Shown in pieces: positions 41,782 through 51,114 of a stretch of 64,000 nucleotides of DNA. The notes under the pieces are model-generated. The model worked only from the letters and a program-made list of their open reading frames with translations. It was not told the origin of the DNA and made no database searches. The DNA is from UBA1563 sp041671545 (lineage in GTDB: Bacteria; Bacteroidota; Ignavibacteria; Ignavibacteriales; Ignavibacteriaceae). The stretch is taken from assembly GCA_041671545.1 (NCBI GenBank), contig JBAZBI010000012.1:54960-118959 (forward strand), in the 5' to 3' direction. The first letter of the stretch is position 1, and each line of letters opens with the position of its first letter. The position numbers were made by a program, and so were the translations under genes.

Positions 41782-43616
41782 TTCAATCCTCCCTTCAATG
41801 ATATTTTTTCTTCTAACGAGGCGATTAATGAAGCGGTACGGTTATATAAAAGATTCATATCTTCCAAAATATTCTGAGATGGAGCAAAGCGGATAAACTC
41901 GCATTTCTCCAAAATCAATTTCATCTCCTCGATAAAACTTTCCTCCACACCACTTAACCGAAGCTTGGTAATTGCAGTTTCAACTGTAAAATCAGCTTTA
42001 CTAATTGAAAGTTTATCTTCAAGATAACCGAAAATCGCTTGAGAAATTTCTGTAAAGAAGAGTGAATCGTTTTTCTCTTTCAAATATTTTGCAGCTGTTT
42101 TTAATCGAGTTTTGGCGATTTTTTCTGCACGGAGGTTTCTCAATAACATCACATTGCCGGAAAGTTTTTCTTCCTTTCGTTTCCAAAAAAGAAAACCTAT
42201 CAATCCGAATAACGGTAAAGTGTAAAGAGTTAAAATAAATAAAAGAGAATCTTCTGATGAAATTTTCTCATTCGTTACATCACCATAATCAGTTTTTAAA
42301 AAACGAATGTCTTGCCCGAGTAATTTAATTTCCTCTTTCGATAGACCGTTTCCTCCACCGGTGTATTCAGCGCTTCCCTGCTCAACAGAAATAGCGTATG
42401 CTTGAGAAGAAACCGTTTGATATGTTTTTTCCTTCGGATTAAAAAAAGTGAGGTGCATTGCCGGTATTTCAAACGAACCCGATACTCTAGGGATGATCAG
42501 CAACTCGAAACTCTTTTTTCCGCTGATTATTCCTCCTCTTGAAACCGTAGCTGATATCTTTGGCTCATACTTCTCAAATCCGTTAGGAATCTGCATCTCA
42601 GGCATGTCAAGCAAATTTATATTTCCCTCACCGCTTAAGACCACCTTTAACGTTATCGGCTCATTCTTTTTTACATTTTTTTTGTCGATTGAAGTTTGCA
42701 GAGTGTAATCTCCAACAGCTCCTGTAAAAGAAGTTGACGATGAAACCGGAAGCGGTAAAACCTTAATTTTAACGGTATTTGATTTTGCCATGTATTCAAC
42801 CGATTCGGACCTTCCGAAAAAAGGATCATCAAAAAAATTATCGAACGGATTATTCGATTTTCTTTTCCGCTGAATTAAAACGGGAATTTTTAATTCAAAC
42901 GGTGTTACCGATAATTCACCGGTTTGCGTTGGGAACAATGCCGCCCGTTTTAAAGTCAATACTTTAAATAATTTGCCATCATAATTTTCATTCGAGAATG
43001 AAACTTGATTTGAGGTTTCAATTTCTTCTGACCAAAATCCTTGATACGAGGGAAGTTTAGAAATTTGCGGCGCCTGGATGTTTAAACGAGTGTATAGTCT
43101 ATATGTAACAGTAACTTGTTCACCCTGATAAACGGTGTTTTTATCAACGATCGCACGGATGAAAACATTTTCACCAATTTCTTTGGTCGAGACCTCTTGA
43201 TTGCTTGATACCTTTTTTGCTTGCTGATTACTACTCCCTTTTACAACTTCAATTGTAAGCGGAGCGGATTTTAGACTTTGCCCTTTAACAGTAATCGCTG
43301 CGCTGGCAATTGTGAACTTTCCCATCGCACGCGGTTGCAAATAATATGTAAAAGCACGAGAGCCGGAAACCGCACCGTTAATTATCTGCATGCTTGATGA
43401 TTGATTCGGTCCTGAAAGCACAAGAAAATCTTTTAAATTAGGAGCCTGAAAATTACTAACTGCATTTATATCTGCACCGGAATAAGTAAATGATACTTCG
43501 AACTGTTCTCCCTCACCAACTTTGGTGCTGCTTGCTGTAGCAGTAAAAGATTGACTGATAATATTCGCAGGAAGGAGAAATACAGCAAAAATAATAGCTG
43601 GTAAAATCCTCTTCAT
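41778..43616 (-). CDS. batD: BatD (oxygen-tolerance) family protein
   Basis: A large exported membrane protein. After signal MKRILPAIIFAVFLLPANIISQ come tandem beta-sandwich BatD domains (FTATASSTKVGEGEQFEVSFT, VDKNTVYQGEQVTVTYRLYT), a membrane helix at about residue 480-500 (LFILTLYTLPLFGLIGFLF), and a helical cytosolic tail. I use ATG 43616. The frame is open to 43688, and an ATG at 43682 overlaps the batC stop as TAATG, but the extra 22-24 residues are encoded by a heptamer repeat tract. Either start is possible. Confidence 0.88.
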   Translation of the reverse strand: MKRILPAIIFAVFLLPANIISQSFTATASSTKVGEGEQFEVSFTYSGADINAVSNFQAPNLKDFLVLSGPNQSSSMQIINGAVSGSRAFTYYLQPRAMGKFTIASAAITVKGQSLKSAPLTIEVVKGSSNQQAKKVSSNQEVSTKEIGENVFIRAIVDKNTVYQGEQVTVTYRLYTRLNIQAPQISKLPSYQGFWSEEIETSNQVSFSNENYDGKLFKVLTLKRAALFPTQTGELSVTPFELKIPVLIQRKRKSNNPFDNFFDDPFFGRSESVEYMAKSNTVKIKVLPLPVSSSTSFTGAVGDYTLQTSIDKKNVKKNEPITLKVVLSGEGNINLLDMPEMQIPNGFEKYEPKISATVSRGGIISGKKSFELLIIPRVSGSFEIPAMHLTFFNPKEKTYQTVSSQAYAISVEQGSAEYTGGGNGLSKEEIKLLGQDIRFLKTDYGDVTNEKISSEDSLLFILTLYTLPLFGLIGFLFWKRKEEKLSGNVMLLRNLRAEKIAKTRLKTAAKYLKEKNDSLFFTEISQAIFGYLEDKLSISKADFTVETAITKLRLSGVEESFIEEMKLILEKCEFIRFAPSQNILEDMNLLYNRTASLIASLEEKISLKGGLK

Positions 43617-43632
43617 TTTCACTGCTTTTATT

Positions 43633-43674
43633 TTTCTGTTTCCTACTTTCAACTTTCTACTTTCAACTTGTAAC
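43633..43674. repeat. Degenerate heptamer tract at the batC-batD junction
   Basis: Six successive 7-base units on the plus strand: TTTCTGT, TTCCTAC, TTTCAAC, TTTCTAC, TTTCAAC, TTGTAAC. The tract lies between the batC stop and the preferred batD start. If translated it gives a 7-aa periodicity (KLQVESR, KLKVGNR). Confidence 0.8.
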
Positions 43675-43681
43675 TTCTTCA

Positions 43682-44443
43682 TTACCAATCTTTTTCAACT
43701 TTAACATGTTCGCCAACTTTCTTTCTCAACTTCTTCTGCATATCCTTTTCATTGTCTTTCAATGCATTCAATATTTGTTCTGCCTGCTCCTTGGACATTT
43801 TGGGTTTCTGATTCTGCTGTTGCTGTTTTTGTTTGTCTTGGTCTTTTTTGTCATTCTGATTTTGATTTTGCTGATCCTGCTTATCGTTTTTATCTTTATT
43901 CTTGTCGTCTTTGTTCTGCTGATCGTCTTTCTTATCCTGATCTTTTTTATTCTTGTCGTCTTTTTTATCGTCTTTCTTATCTTGTTTCTTTTGATTTTCT
44001 TCATCCCGCAACTTTTTCAAAGCATAAGACAAATTGTATTTAGCTTCATCGTCCTTCGGATTCATCTTAAGAGAGTTTTTATATGCTTCAATGCTCTCTT
44101 TCAATTTGTTATCGTCAAGCAAACTGTTCCCGATATTGTAAAAAGCTTTTCCTTTTAACTCTTTATCTTTTGTTTTTGAAAGAACATTCTGATAAGCTTT
44201 CATCGCTTCATCATACTTTTTCTGTTTGAAATAAGCATCTCCCAGATTGAAGTAAGGAATAGTCGCAGACGAGTCCTTTTCAATTCCTTTTCTAAAATTG
44301 ATTTCCGAGTCTCCAAACTTTTTTTGATTGAATTGTTCGACGCCGTCGTTATTTAAAGAACGAAGTGATTGGCCAACTCCGCTACTGAAAGCGGAAAGAA
44401 AAATGATAATTACAAAATAATATATTATTGAAGAAAAACTCAT
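43682..44443 (-). CDS. batC: BatC-like TPR protein with highly charged tail
   Basis: A 253-aa protein with an N-terminal signal and three or four TPR motifs (FNLGDAYFKQKKYDEAMKAYQNVL, FYNIGNSLLDDNKLKESIEAYKN). A low-complexity stretch of about 70 residues is made almost only of K, D, Q and N (about residues 150-220). A C-terminal helix (EQAEQILNALKDNEKDMQKKL) is typical of BatC. In this family TPR proteins are thought to scaffold the Bat complex. The charged stretch produces long spurious frames on other strands. Confidence 0.88.
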   Translation of the reverse strand: MSFSSIIYYFVIIIFLSAFSSGVGQSLRSLNNDGVEQFNQKKFGDSEINFRKGIEKDSSATIPYFNLGDAYFKQKKYDEAMKAYQNVLSKTKDKELKGKAFYNIGNSLLDDNKLKESIEAYKNSLKMNPKDDEAKYNLSYALKKLRDEENQKKQDKKDDKKDDKNKKDQDKKDDQQNKDDKNKDKNDKQDQQNQNQNDKKDQDKQKQQQQNQKPKMSKEQAEQILNALKDNEKDMQKKLRKKVGEHVKVEKDW

Positions 44444-45478
44444 TTAAACATTTCGTTTTAATATTTGTATTAAAAATTTTGATTTTCGTTCGGTCAAAAA
44501 TAATTCCAGAATTAGAATTAAAAGCGCCGGAATTAAGAAATAAAAATACTTGTCATCATAATCCGTTATTCTCTTTGAGCCGTATTCAGATTTTTCAAGT
44601 GAAGAAAGATCTTTATAAATCAAATCCAATTCATTCTGATAACTTGACGACAAATAATATTTACCTCCACCTTTAGACGCAATTTGCTGAAGAGTCGCCT
44701 CATCAAGTTTTGTTAACACGGTTGAACCGTTGGCATCCTGCTTAAAACCAACCTGGTTGTTATTGCTGTCGTAAATCGGAATTGGCGCTCCGGAAGGAGA
44801 ACCCATTCCAATCGAATAAACCAAAATCTCTTTATCGGCAGCATCTTTTACCGCACTATCAATATCACCTTCATGATCTTCTCCGTCTGTGATGATAACC
44901 ATAACTTTTTTCGTTGCAGCTTTTGTGTCAAATGATTTTGCCGCCAAGTTAATTGCCGAGGCAATCGCCGTTCCCTGCTGGGGAATTGAATTTACATCAA
45001 CCGTGGAAAGAAAAAGATTTGCGGCTGAATAATCTGTTGTAAGTGGAAATTGCACGTATGCGTCTCCGGCAAAAATAATCAATCCGATTCTGTCGCCTTG
45101 CAGTTTTCTAATCAACATAGCGATTTCGTTTTTAGCTTTTTCCAATCTGCTTGGTTTTAGATCTTCTGCTTTCATACTCGCAGAAACGTCAAGCAGAATG
45201 AAAACATCTATTCCGATCTGTTTTACTTCTTCGACACGGTTGCCGATTTGCGGACGAGCCAAAGCCATTATTATCAACGCTAACGCAAAAACTACTAATC
45301 CGAATTTTATTGATTCCTTATAAAAACTTTTTATTCCGAATAAAACTTCATGGATTCGCTCATCAGCAAATTTCTTTAAGAGCGATTTCTTTTTCTTCAA
45401 ATAAAAGAAATAGAACACGACCAATACCGGTAAAAGGTATAAGAAGTGCAAATATTCCGGATGAGCAAATCGAAACAT
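44444..45478 (-). CDS. batB: BatB VWA-domain membrane protein
   Basis: A 344-aa protein with two N-terminal membrane helices, a von Willebrand A domain with intact MIDAS (LLDVSASMKAEDLKPSR and VIITDGEDHEGD), and a C-terminal membrane helix (YFYFLIPALLILILELFL). It is the second VWA protein of the operon. Bat VWA proteins are thought to form an envelope complex with roles in stress or oxygen tolerance in Bacteroides. Confidence 0.92.
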   Translation of the reverse strand: MFRFAHPEYLHFLYLLPVLVVFYFFYLKKKKSLLKKFADERIHEVLFGIKSFYKESIKFGLVVFALALIIMALARPQIGNRVEEVKQIGIDVFILLDVSASMKAEDLKPSRLEKAKNEIAMLIRKLQGDRIGLIIFAGDAYVQFPLTTDYSAANLFLSTVDVNSIPQQGTAIASAINLAAKSFDTKAATKKVMVIITDGEDHEGDIDSAVKDAADKEILVYSIGMGSPSGAPIPIYDSNNNQVGFKQDANGSTVLTKLDEATLQQIASKGGGKYYLSSSYQNELDLIYKDLSSLEKSEYGSKRITDYDDKYFYFLIPALLILILELFLTERKSKFLIQILKRNV

Positions 45479-45494
45479 AAATGTCTTTTTCTCT

Positions 45495-46493
45495 TTAAGG
45501 TAATTTTCTAAAAATTGTTTTTGATAAACCTATCTCAACTAATAACAGGATCAATCCACTCCAAAGCCAAGGGAAGTAAAGTTCTCTCTTGTTTTTGTAA
45601 GAAGTCACTTCAAATTTTGTTTTTTCAAGTTTGTCTATCGCTTGATAGATTTCCTCTAATTTTTTGTTGCCGGTTGCGCGGAAATATTTGCCGTCTGTGG
45701 TTTGTGCAATAGTACGAAGCACCGTTTCATCAATTTCAACCGGAACCATTTGATAACGAATTCCGAACGGTGTTTGGAACGGATAAGGCGCTTGTCCTAT
45801 AGTACCAATGCCAATGGTATAAACTCTAATTCCAAAATTTTTAGCAATATCCGCCGCCGTTAAAGGGTCAACTTCACCGGCGTTGCTTACTCCATCTGTA
45901 AGCAGTATCATCACTTTACTTTTGGCTTTTGAATCTTTTAAACGATTCACTCCGTTTGCAATTGCATTGCCGATTGCAGTCCCATCTTCGATCATTCCAC
46001 TTTTAACTTCTTGAAGAAGATTTTTTAGCACAGCATAATCGATGGTTAACGGACATTGAGTAAAAGCATCGCGTGAGAAAATCACCAAACCAATTTGATC
46101 TGAAGTTCTGCCGGAGATAAATTCCTGTGTAATTTTTTTTGCGGCTTCCATTCTATTCGGTCGAAAATCCTCGGCGAGCATACTACCGGAAATATCAAGT
46201 ACAAGGACAACATCAATTCCTTCGGTGTAAACATTTTCTCCGCTTGAAAAACTTTGCGGTCTTGCAAGCGCAATAATTAACACGACAAAAACAAGCATGC
46301 GCAAATAAATCGGAGTGTCTGATAATTTTTCTTTCCAGCTTCTTTTCCTCTGATCAAAAAGTCTAACGTTTGAGTAAACAATTGACGGTTCAACGTTCTT
46401 ATATTTCTTGTAATAAAAAAAGATGAAGACCGGAACCAATAACAACAGCCATAAAACGAGCGGATATGCAAACGTAATCCCGGAGTTAAACAT
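45495..46493 (-). CDS. batA: BatA VWA-domain membrane protein
   Basis: A 332-aa protein with N-terminal helices (FAYPLVLWLLLLVPVFIFFYY), a VWA domain with a complete MIDAS (VLDISGSMLAEDFRPNR, ILLTDGVSNAGEVDP) and a C-terminal membrane helix. Similar to BatB in domain order but clearly diverged. Its start overlaps the end of the upstream gene by 8 bases. Confidence 0.92.
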   Translation of the reverse strand: MFNSGITFAYPLVLWLLLLVPVFIFFYYKKYKNVEPSIVYSNVRLFDQRKRSWKEKLSDTPIYLRMLVFVVLIIALARPQSFSSGENVYTEGIDVVLVLDISGSMLAEDFRPNRMEAAKKITQEFISGRTSDQIGLVIFSRDAFTQCPLTIDYAVLKNLLQEVKSGMIEDGTAIGNAIANGVNRLKDSKAKSKVMILLTDGVSNAGEVDPLTAADIAKNFGIRVYTIGIGTIGQAPYPFQTPFGIRYQMVPVEIDETVLRTIAQTTDGKYFRATGNKKLEEIYQAIDKLEKTKFEVTSYKNKRELYFPWLWSGLILLLVEIGLSKTIFRKLP

Positions 46494-47436
46494 TTTGATC
46501 TCCGGTATGCTGTATCAATTTAGTAACCGGAATAGTCACGGTAACAATTTGTCTCGCCTGTTTAATCATTGCTTCATTAATTTCATTAAGCGGAACAAAC
46601 TTTGCGAATTTCACCATATCCGCATTTTGCAGAAAATCTTTTGTAAGAGGAATAATCTCCGAAGTTTCATTCTTTGTTTTCAACAGTTCAAGAGTTTCAT
46701 CAGTCGTTAATTCCAAAGCCGGAAGTGAAAATCGTTTTTCAAAATAGGTACGAATGATCTCGGTAATTTCCGTGTGATACTCTTTTACTTTTCCGCTCTG
46801 CCAAAGTTTTTTTGCTTCTAATTCATCAAGTGAACTTAATGCAATCTCGTAAGGCGGTCTCTGGATTTCAATTACGTCTTCCCCTTCATCTTTTCGTTTA
46901 ATAAACTTTTTGTAGATGAAATAAAGCAACGCAACAACAATCGCAATAGCCGCTATCCACAGTAATAACTCCAACCAATTAAATGGAATGACAATCGGTT
47001 CTTTAATATCTTTTGCTTCTTTTGTAGTATCAACCGGCAAAGTATGGATGACCAAATTTATTGAGTCGGTTGTTAGAATAGAAAATGCTGTATCCTTATT
47101 TGTTTTGTAGGGAATTTGAAAAGAAGGAATCGTAGCGTTTCCGGAATCAAAACCAGCTAAAACAAAATGATAGACAAAGGAATTTTTCCCATTCTCTTCT
47201 TTTTTCTGAAGAGGAAGTTGTTCAATAAATTCAAGCTTTTTCAGCGAATCCTTAATAGCCGGGAAAAAGAATTCCACATTCTTCGGTGCGGAAAGTTCCA
47301 CCAGATAGTTGATGTAATCACCAACTAAATAATTTGTTGAATCTACCGAAACTTTACTTTTTACTTGTTGAGAAAAAGTAAGTGAGGCAAAAGCAAAAAT
47401 GAAGACAGAAAAAAGTAAATTAACCCGCTTTACCAT
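46486..47436 (-). CDS. BatD/DUF4381-like membrane protein of the bat operon
   Basis: A 316-aa exported protein. A signal peptide (ending LTFSQQ) is followed by a beta-sandwich (VSVDSTNYLVGDYINYLVEL) like a single BatD domain, one membrane helix (WLELLLWIAAIAIVVALLYFIY), and a helical cytosolic domain (YEIALSSLDELEAKKLW, TEIIRTYFEKRFSLPALELTTDE). This layout is usual between DUF58 and BatA genes in Bacteroidota. The specific role is unknown. Confidence 0.75.
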   Translation of the reverse strand: MVKRVNLLFSVFIFAFASLTFSQQVKSKVSVDSTNYLVGDYINYLVELSAPKNVEFFFPAIKDSLKKLEFIEQLPLQKKEENGKNSFVYHFVLAGFDSGNATIPSFQIPYKTNKDTAFSILTTDSINLVIHTLPVDTTKEAKDIKEPIVIPFNWLELLLWIAAIAIVVALLYFIYKKFIKRKDEGEDVIEIQRPPYEIALSSLDELEAKKLWQSGKVKEYHTEITEIIRTYFEKRFSLPALELTTDETLELLKTKNETSEIIPLTKDFLQNADMVKFAKFVPLNEINEAMIKQARQIVTVTIPVTKLIQHTGDQNV

Positions 47437-48305
47437 CGTTTCTCACGCATTCTGAAAAAATTAACCAACGGTTTAATGTATGATCCTTTTGTGTTTATTG
47501 TTATTCCGTCAAGTTTGCTTGAGGCAAAAAGCGTTTTTTGGTCCAAGCGGAATTTTTCTCTTTGATGATGCAGCCAGAATTGAAATGACGCATCGCTTGT
47601 ATCCAATGTTTTTTCTTTCCCGGATTCAGGATCAACAAAACGAACTAATCCCATCGGTGGAATTTTTTGTTCCCGTTCATCTATAAGAGTTATGCCGATA
47701 AAATCATGTTTCTTTCCAACCATGCGTAAAATTTTATCGTAACCGGTATCTTGAAAATCCGAGATGAGAAACGCGATGCTTCTTTTCTTTATCGCTTTAT
47801 TAAAATATTCCAAAGCTCCGCGAATATCTGTTCCTTTCCCGGAAGGCGAAAAAGAGAGAAGTTCACTTATGATACGCAGCGTGTGCGATTTCGATTTCTT
47901 CGGCGGAATGAATTTTTCAATTTTGTCAGTGAACAAAATGAGTCCGACTTTATCGTTATTCTTCAAAGCGGAGAAAGCCATAATGGCGCTTATTTCAGCG
48001 GCTATTTGCTGTTTGGTTGAAGCAGAACTTCCGAAGTATTGCGAACCGCTTAAATCAACAATCAGCATCACCGTAAGTTCGCGTTCCTCTTCAAATATTT
48101 TTATAAACGGATGACCGAACCGCGCCGAGACGTTCCAATCGATATTACGAACGTCATCACCAATTTGGTATTCGCGGACTTCCGAAAATTCCATTCCCAT
48201 TCCTTTAAATACCGAATGGTATTCACCGGAAAAAACCTGGTTTACCAATCCTCTGGTGCGGATTTCTATTTGTCTGACTTTTTTTAGAAGTTCTTTTGTT
48301 AACAT
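47430..48305 (-). CDS. DUF58 (VWA-like) protein of the MoxR/Bat system
   Basis: A 291-aa cytosolic protein with the DUF58 signature: GMGMEFSEVREYQIGDDVRNIDWNVSAR, then a VWA-like fold with LIVDLSGSQYFG. It is encoded between moxR and the bat membrane genes, as in most MoxR clusters. It overlaps the downstream gene by 7 bases. Confidence 0.93.
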   Translation of the reverse strand: MLTKELLKKVRQIEIRTRGLVNQVFSGEYHSVFKGMGMEFSEVREYQIGDDVRNIDWNVSARFGHPFIKIFEEERELTVMLIVDLSGSQYFGSSASTKQQIAAEISAIMAFSALKNNDKVGLILFTDKIEKFIPPKKSKSHTLRIISELLSFSPSGKGTDIRGALEYFNKAIKKRSIAFLISDFQDTGYDKILRMVGKKHDFIGITLIDEREQKIPPMGLVRFVDPESGKEKTLDTSDASFQFWLHHQREKFRLDQKTLFASSKLDGITINTKGSYIKPLVNFFRMREKRW

Positions 48306-48308
48306 TTT

Positions 48309-48336
48309 TTGTTGGTTGATGGTTGTTTGTTGTTAG
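48309..48336. repeat. Heptamer tract in the moxR-DUF58 spacer
   Basis: Four 7-base units on the plus strand: TTGTTGG, TTGATGG, TTGTTTG, TTGTTAG. They fill most of the 44-base gap between moxR and the DUF58 gene. Confidence 0.7.
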
Positions 48337-48349
48337 TAGACCATTTCAA

Positions 48350-49333
48350 TTAAGGAACTTCAACTTTATTTAATATTTCACTAATAATATTTTCCGAAGT
48401 TATTTCTTCGGCTTCGGCTTCGTACGAAACTGCAATTCTATGGCGTAAAACGTCGTAAGCAATTGTTCTTACATCTTCCGGAATAACATAACCGCGTCTT
48501 TTAATAAATGCCATTGCACGGCTTGCAATCGCCAAATTGATCGAAGCTCTTGGTGAAGCGCCGTAGCTGATTAAATCAGTAAGTTTATCAAGGTTAAAAT
48601 CTTTTGGAGTCCGCGTTGCAAAAACAATATCAAGAATGTATTTCTCGATTTTCTCATCCATGTAAATTTGCTGCAAAAGATCTCTTCCTTTTAAAATGTC
48701 CTGGGAAGAAACGACCGGATTAATTTTATTCTCAACAGCAGAAACATTTTGCCGCATGATCTTTATTTCTTCATCTCTTTGCGGATAGGTTATTTTTACT
48801 TTCAACATAAATCTGTCAACTTGCGCTTCAGGCAGCGGATAAGTTCCTTCCTGCTCAATCGGGTTTTGTGTTGCGAGAACTAAAAACGGTTCTTCAAGTT
48901 TAAATGTCGTTTCCCCGATAGTAACTTGTCTTTCCTGCATCGCCTCAAGCAGCGCGCTCTGAACTTTAGCGGGAGCGCGGTTAATTTCATCAGCTAAAAT
49001 GAAATTAGAAAAGATAGGTCCTTTGCGGATGAAAAAATTCCCATCCTTTTGGTTATAAATCTGCGTTCCGATAATATCTGCGGGTAAAAGATCAGGCGTA
49101 AACTGAATGCGTTGAAATTTTGCCTTCATCGCTGAAGCAAGAGTTTTAATGGCAAGCGTTTTAGCCAACCCGGGAACACCTTCCAGCAGAATATGGCCGT
49201 TACCAAGCAAACCGATGATCAATCGTTCAACCATTGCTTTTTGTCCGACAATGACCTTCCCGATTTCCACCGTTAATAAATCAACAAAAGCGCTTTCTTC
49301 TTTAATTTTTTCGTTTAAGACCGTTATATCCAA
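48350..49333 (-). CDS. MoxR-type AAA+ ATPase
   Basis: A 327-aa AAA_3 ATPase. Walker A is EGVPGLAKT, Walker B is ADEINRAP, sensor 1 lies in LATQNPIEQEGTYPLPEAQ, and the lid domain ends the protein. MoxR ATPases act as chaperones for VWA-containing complexes, and this one heads the complete moxR-DUF58-bat operon. Confidence 0.95.
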   Translation of the reverse strand: MDITVLNEKIKEESAFVDLLTVEIGKVIVGQKAMVERLIIGLLGNGHILLEGVPGLAKTLAIKTLASAMKAKFQRIQFTPDLLPADIIGTQIYNQKDGNFFIRKGPIFSNFILADEINRAPAKVQSALLEAMQERQVTIGETTFKLEEPFLVLATQNPIEQEGTYPLPEAQVDRFMLKVKITYPQRDEEIKIMRQNVSAVENKINPVVSSQDILKGRDLLQQIYMDEKIEKYILDIVFATRTPKDFNLDKLTDLISYGASPRASINLAIASRAMAFIKRRGYVIPEDVRTIAYDVLRHRIAVSYEAEAEEITSENIISEILNKVEVP

Positions 49334-49423
49334 TTCTTCACCTCGTTAAGTTGAAATTCTGATTTATTTTAAGATTAGACGAACACTAATTTAAAAATGT
49401 TGCAGGAAATTATAAAATATTTT

Positions 49424-50614
49424 TTACCCTAAAATTCTAAACACCGCAAATTTAAGATACGAAGTTTCTTCCATCATCGGCAATTTAGGGTGATCAAGCG
49501 AAGCTTCGTTAAAATGAATAAGCTGGATCGTTTTGCTCGCTTTTTGAGCAGCTTTTGCAATAACGGAAAGGAATTCTGCTTTTTTTAGATGGAAGGAACA
49601 TGAGGAAGTTACAAGGTAACCTTCATTATTTATCAATTGCAGAGCTAACCGGTTAAGTTTTTCATATCCTTTTTCTGCCGTTTTGAGAGTTTTTTTATTC
49701 TTGGCAAATGCCGGAGGATCAACAAAAACGAGATCATATTTCTTGTTTCCCGCCGCTTCCCGTTCCAAGAAATCAAAAACGTCGTAAACAACAAATCCAG
49801 TTTTGCCGGATAAACTATTCAGCTCAATATTCTTTTTAACTTTTTCAATTTCATTTGCTGAAGAATCAACGAAGGTAACTTCGTTCGCGCCGGCTTTTAA
49901 AGCATGTAAACCAAATCCTCCGGAGTTACAAAATGCATCCAAAACAGTTTTGCCTGAAGTTATTTTTTCAATAAAAAATCTGTTGTCGGACTGATCAAAA
50001 TAAAATCCGGTTTTCTGTCCATGTGCAAAATCTATTTCAAATTTCAGTGAACCGTCGGAAATAATTTCGTTCCCGGCGTTACCGAATAATATGTTGTTGT
50101 CTTCGGATAGCCCCTCTAATTTTCTAAAATAAGGTTCGTGCTTTGTGAAAATATTTTCTGCAGAAAAATCTTCCCTCAAGATTTTAACAATTGTTCCAAC
50201 ATTCTTCTCCATTCCGGCAGAATAAATTTGAAGCACAAAAGTTTTATTGTACTTATCAATAATCAAACCTGGAAGAAAATCACTTTCGCTAAAAACCATT
50301 CTGAACGCTTCACGGTTTGGATAGAAAGTTTTTCTCAAATCGTAAGCCGATCTCATCTTTTCACGGAAAAACGTTTCTACATCATCAATTGAGCTGTGCG
50401 AAAGCAATCTAACGGCAATAAGTGAATTTTTGTTGATAAATCCTGCACCGAGCAGATTATTTTTTGAGTCGTAAACCTTTACAACATCGCCGGTTTCCGG
50501 TTCTCCCTCAATTTTGAAGATTTCGTTGCTAAAAACCCACAAATGCCCATTTACAATTCTATGTTCTTCGTTCTTTTTAAGAAATATTTTCTTCAATTCG
50601 TTATTACCGTTCAT
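49424..50614 (-). CDS. RlmI-like 23S rRNA (cytosine-C5) methyltransferase
   Basis: A 396-aa enzyme with an N-terminal PUA domain (EEHRIVNGHLWVFSNEI), then a Rossmann SAM fold with VLDAFCNSGGFGLHA, the catalytic VDPPAFAKNKK and TSSCSFHL. This is the RlmI/YccW layout (m5C on 23S rRNA). The exact site of modification is inferred from family only. Confidence 0.9.
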   Translation of the reverse strand: MNGNNELKKIFLKKNEEHRIVNGHLWVFSNEIFKIEGEPETGDVVKVYDSKNNLLGAGFINKNSLIAVRLLSHSSIDDVETFFREKMRSAYDLRKTFYPNREAFRMVFSESDFLPGLIIDKYNKTFVLQIYSAGMEKNVGTIVKILREDFSAENIFTKHEPYFRKLEGLSEDNNILFGNAGNEIISDGSLKFEIDFAHGQKTGFYFDQSDNRFFIEKITSGKTVLDAFCNSGGFGLHALKAGANEVTFVDSSANEIEKVKKNIELNSLSGKTGFVVYDVFDFLEREAAGNKKYDLVFVDPPAFAKNKKTLKTAEKGYEKLNRLALQLINNEGYLVTSSCSFHLKKAEFLSVIAKAAQKASKTIQLIHFNEASLDHPKLPMMEETSYLKFAVFRILG

Positions 50615-50631
50615 ATTATTTAAAATAAAAA

Positions 50632-50668
50632 TGCCGTAGCAAACCTATGAAGATTTTTTGCTACGGCA
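50632..50668 (-). terminator. Rho-independent terminator of the DUF302 gene
   Basis: Stem TGCCGTAGCAAA/TTTGCTACGGCA (12 bp) is followed on the minus strand by TTTTTATTTT. It lies 19 bases after the DUF302 stop and upstream of the RlmI-like gene. Confidence 0.9.
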
Positions 50669-50686
50669 AAGAATTAAACCCAATTC

Positions 50687-51073
50687 TTACAGATTTTCAA
50701 GCACTTTCGCTATTTTCGCAGCGACTTCTCCGGCTATTGATGCAAGAGTATCATTCTGAACAGCTTTCATGGATTCCAACGGATTTACAGCAGAAACCTG
50801 AACTTCGCCATCTTCCTTTTCCTGAACGACAAAATTACAGGGTAGCAACACACCAATGTTCTCTTCAGCTTGTAAGGCTTTGTAGGCAAAAGGCGGATTG
50901 CATGCGCCGAGAATTTTGTATTTGCGGAAATCAACATCCAATTTTTTCTTCAAGGTCGCTTGTACATCGATTTCAGTCAATACTCCAAATCCCTCTTTCT
51001 TCAATTCTTCGGTAATTTTTTCAATCGCATTTTCAAATGAGAGATTAACTGATTTTGAATTATAGTAGGACAT
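50687..51073 (-). CDS. DUF302 domain protein
   Basis: A 128-aa soluble protein with the DUF302 pattern: FENAIEKITEELKKEGFGVLTEIDVQATLKKK, ILGACNPPFAYKALQAE, and VLLPCNFVVQE. Two cysteines (in GACNPP and LPCNF) are the conserved ones of the family. The function is not established. It is a single-gene unit with its own terminator. Confidence 0.9.
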   Translation of the reverse strand: MSYYNSKSVNLSFENAIEKITEELKKEGFGVLTEIDVQATLKKKLDVDFRKYKILGACNPPFAYKALQAEENIGVLLPCNFVVQEKEDGEVQVSAVNPLESMKAVQNDTLASIAGEVAAKIAKVLENL

Positions 51074-51114
51074 AACTTCTCCAATTTTTTATTTGTGAGA
51101 TGAAGAAAACAAAT

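Noticed and set aside
43706..44158. 150-aa and 93-aa Leu/Phe-rich frames opposite batC
   Set aside because: They mirror the K/D/Q/N low-complexity part of BatC; the hydrophobic look is an artefact of the reversed codons.
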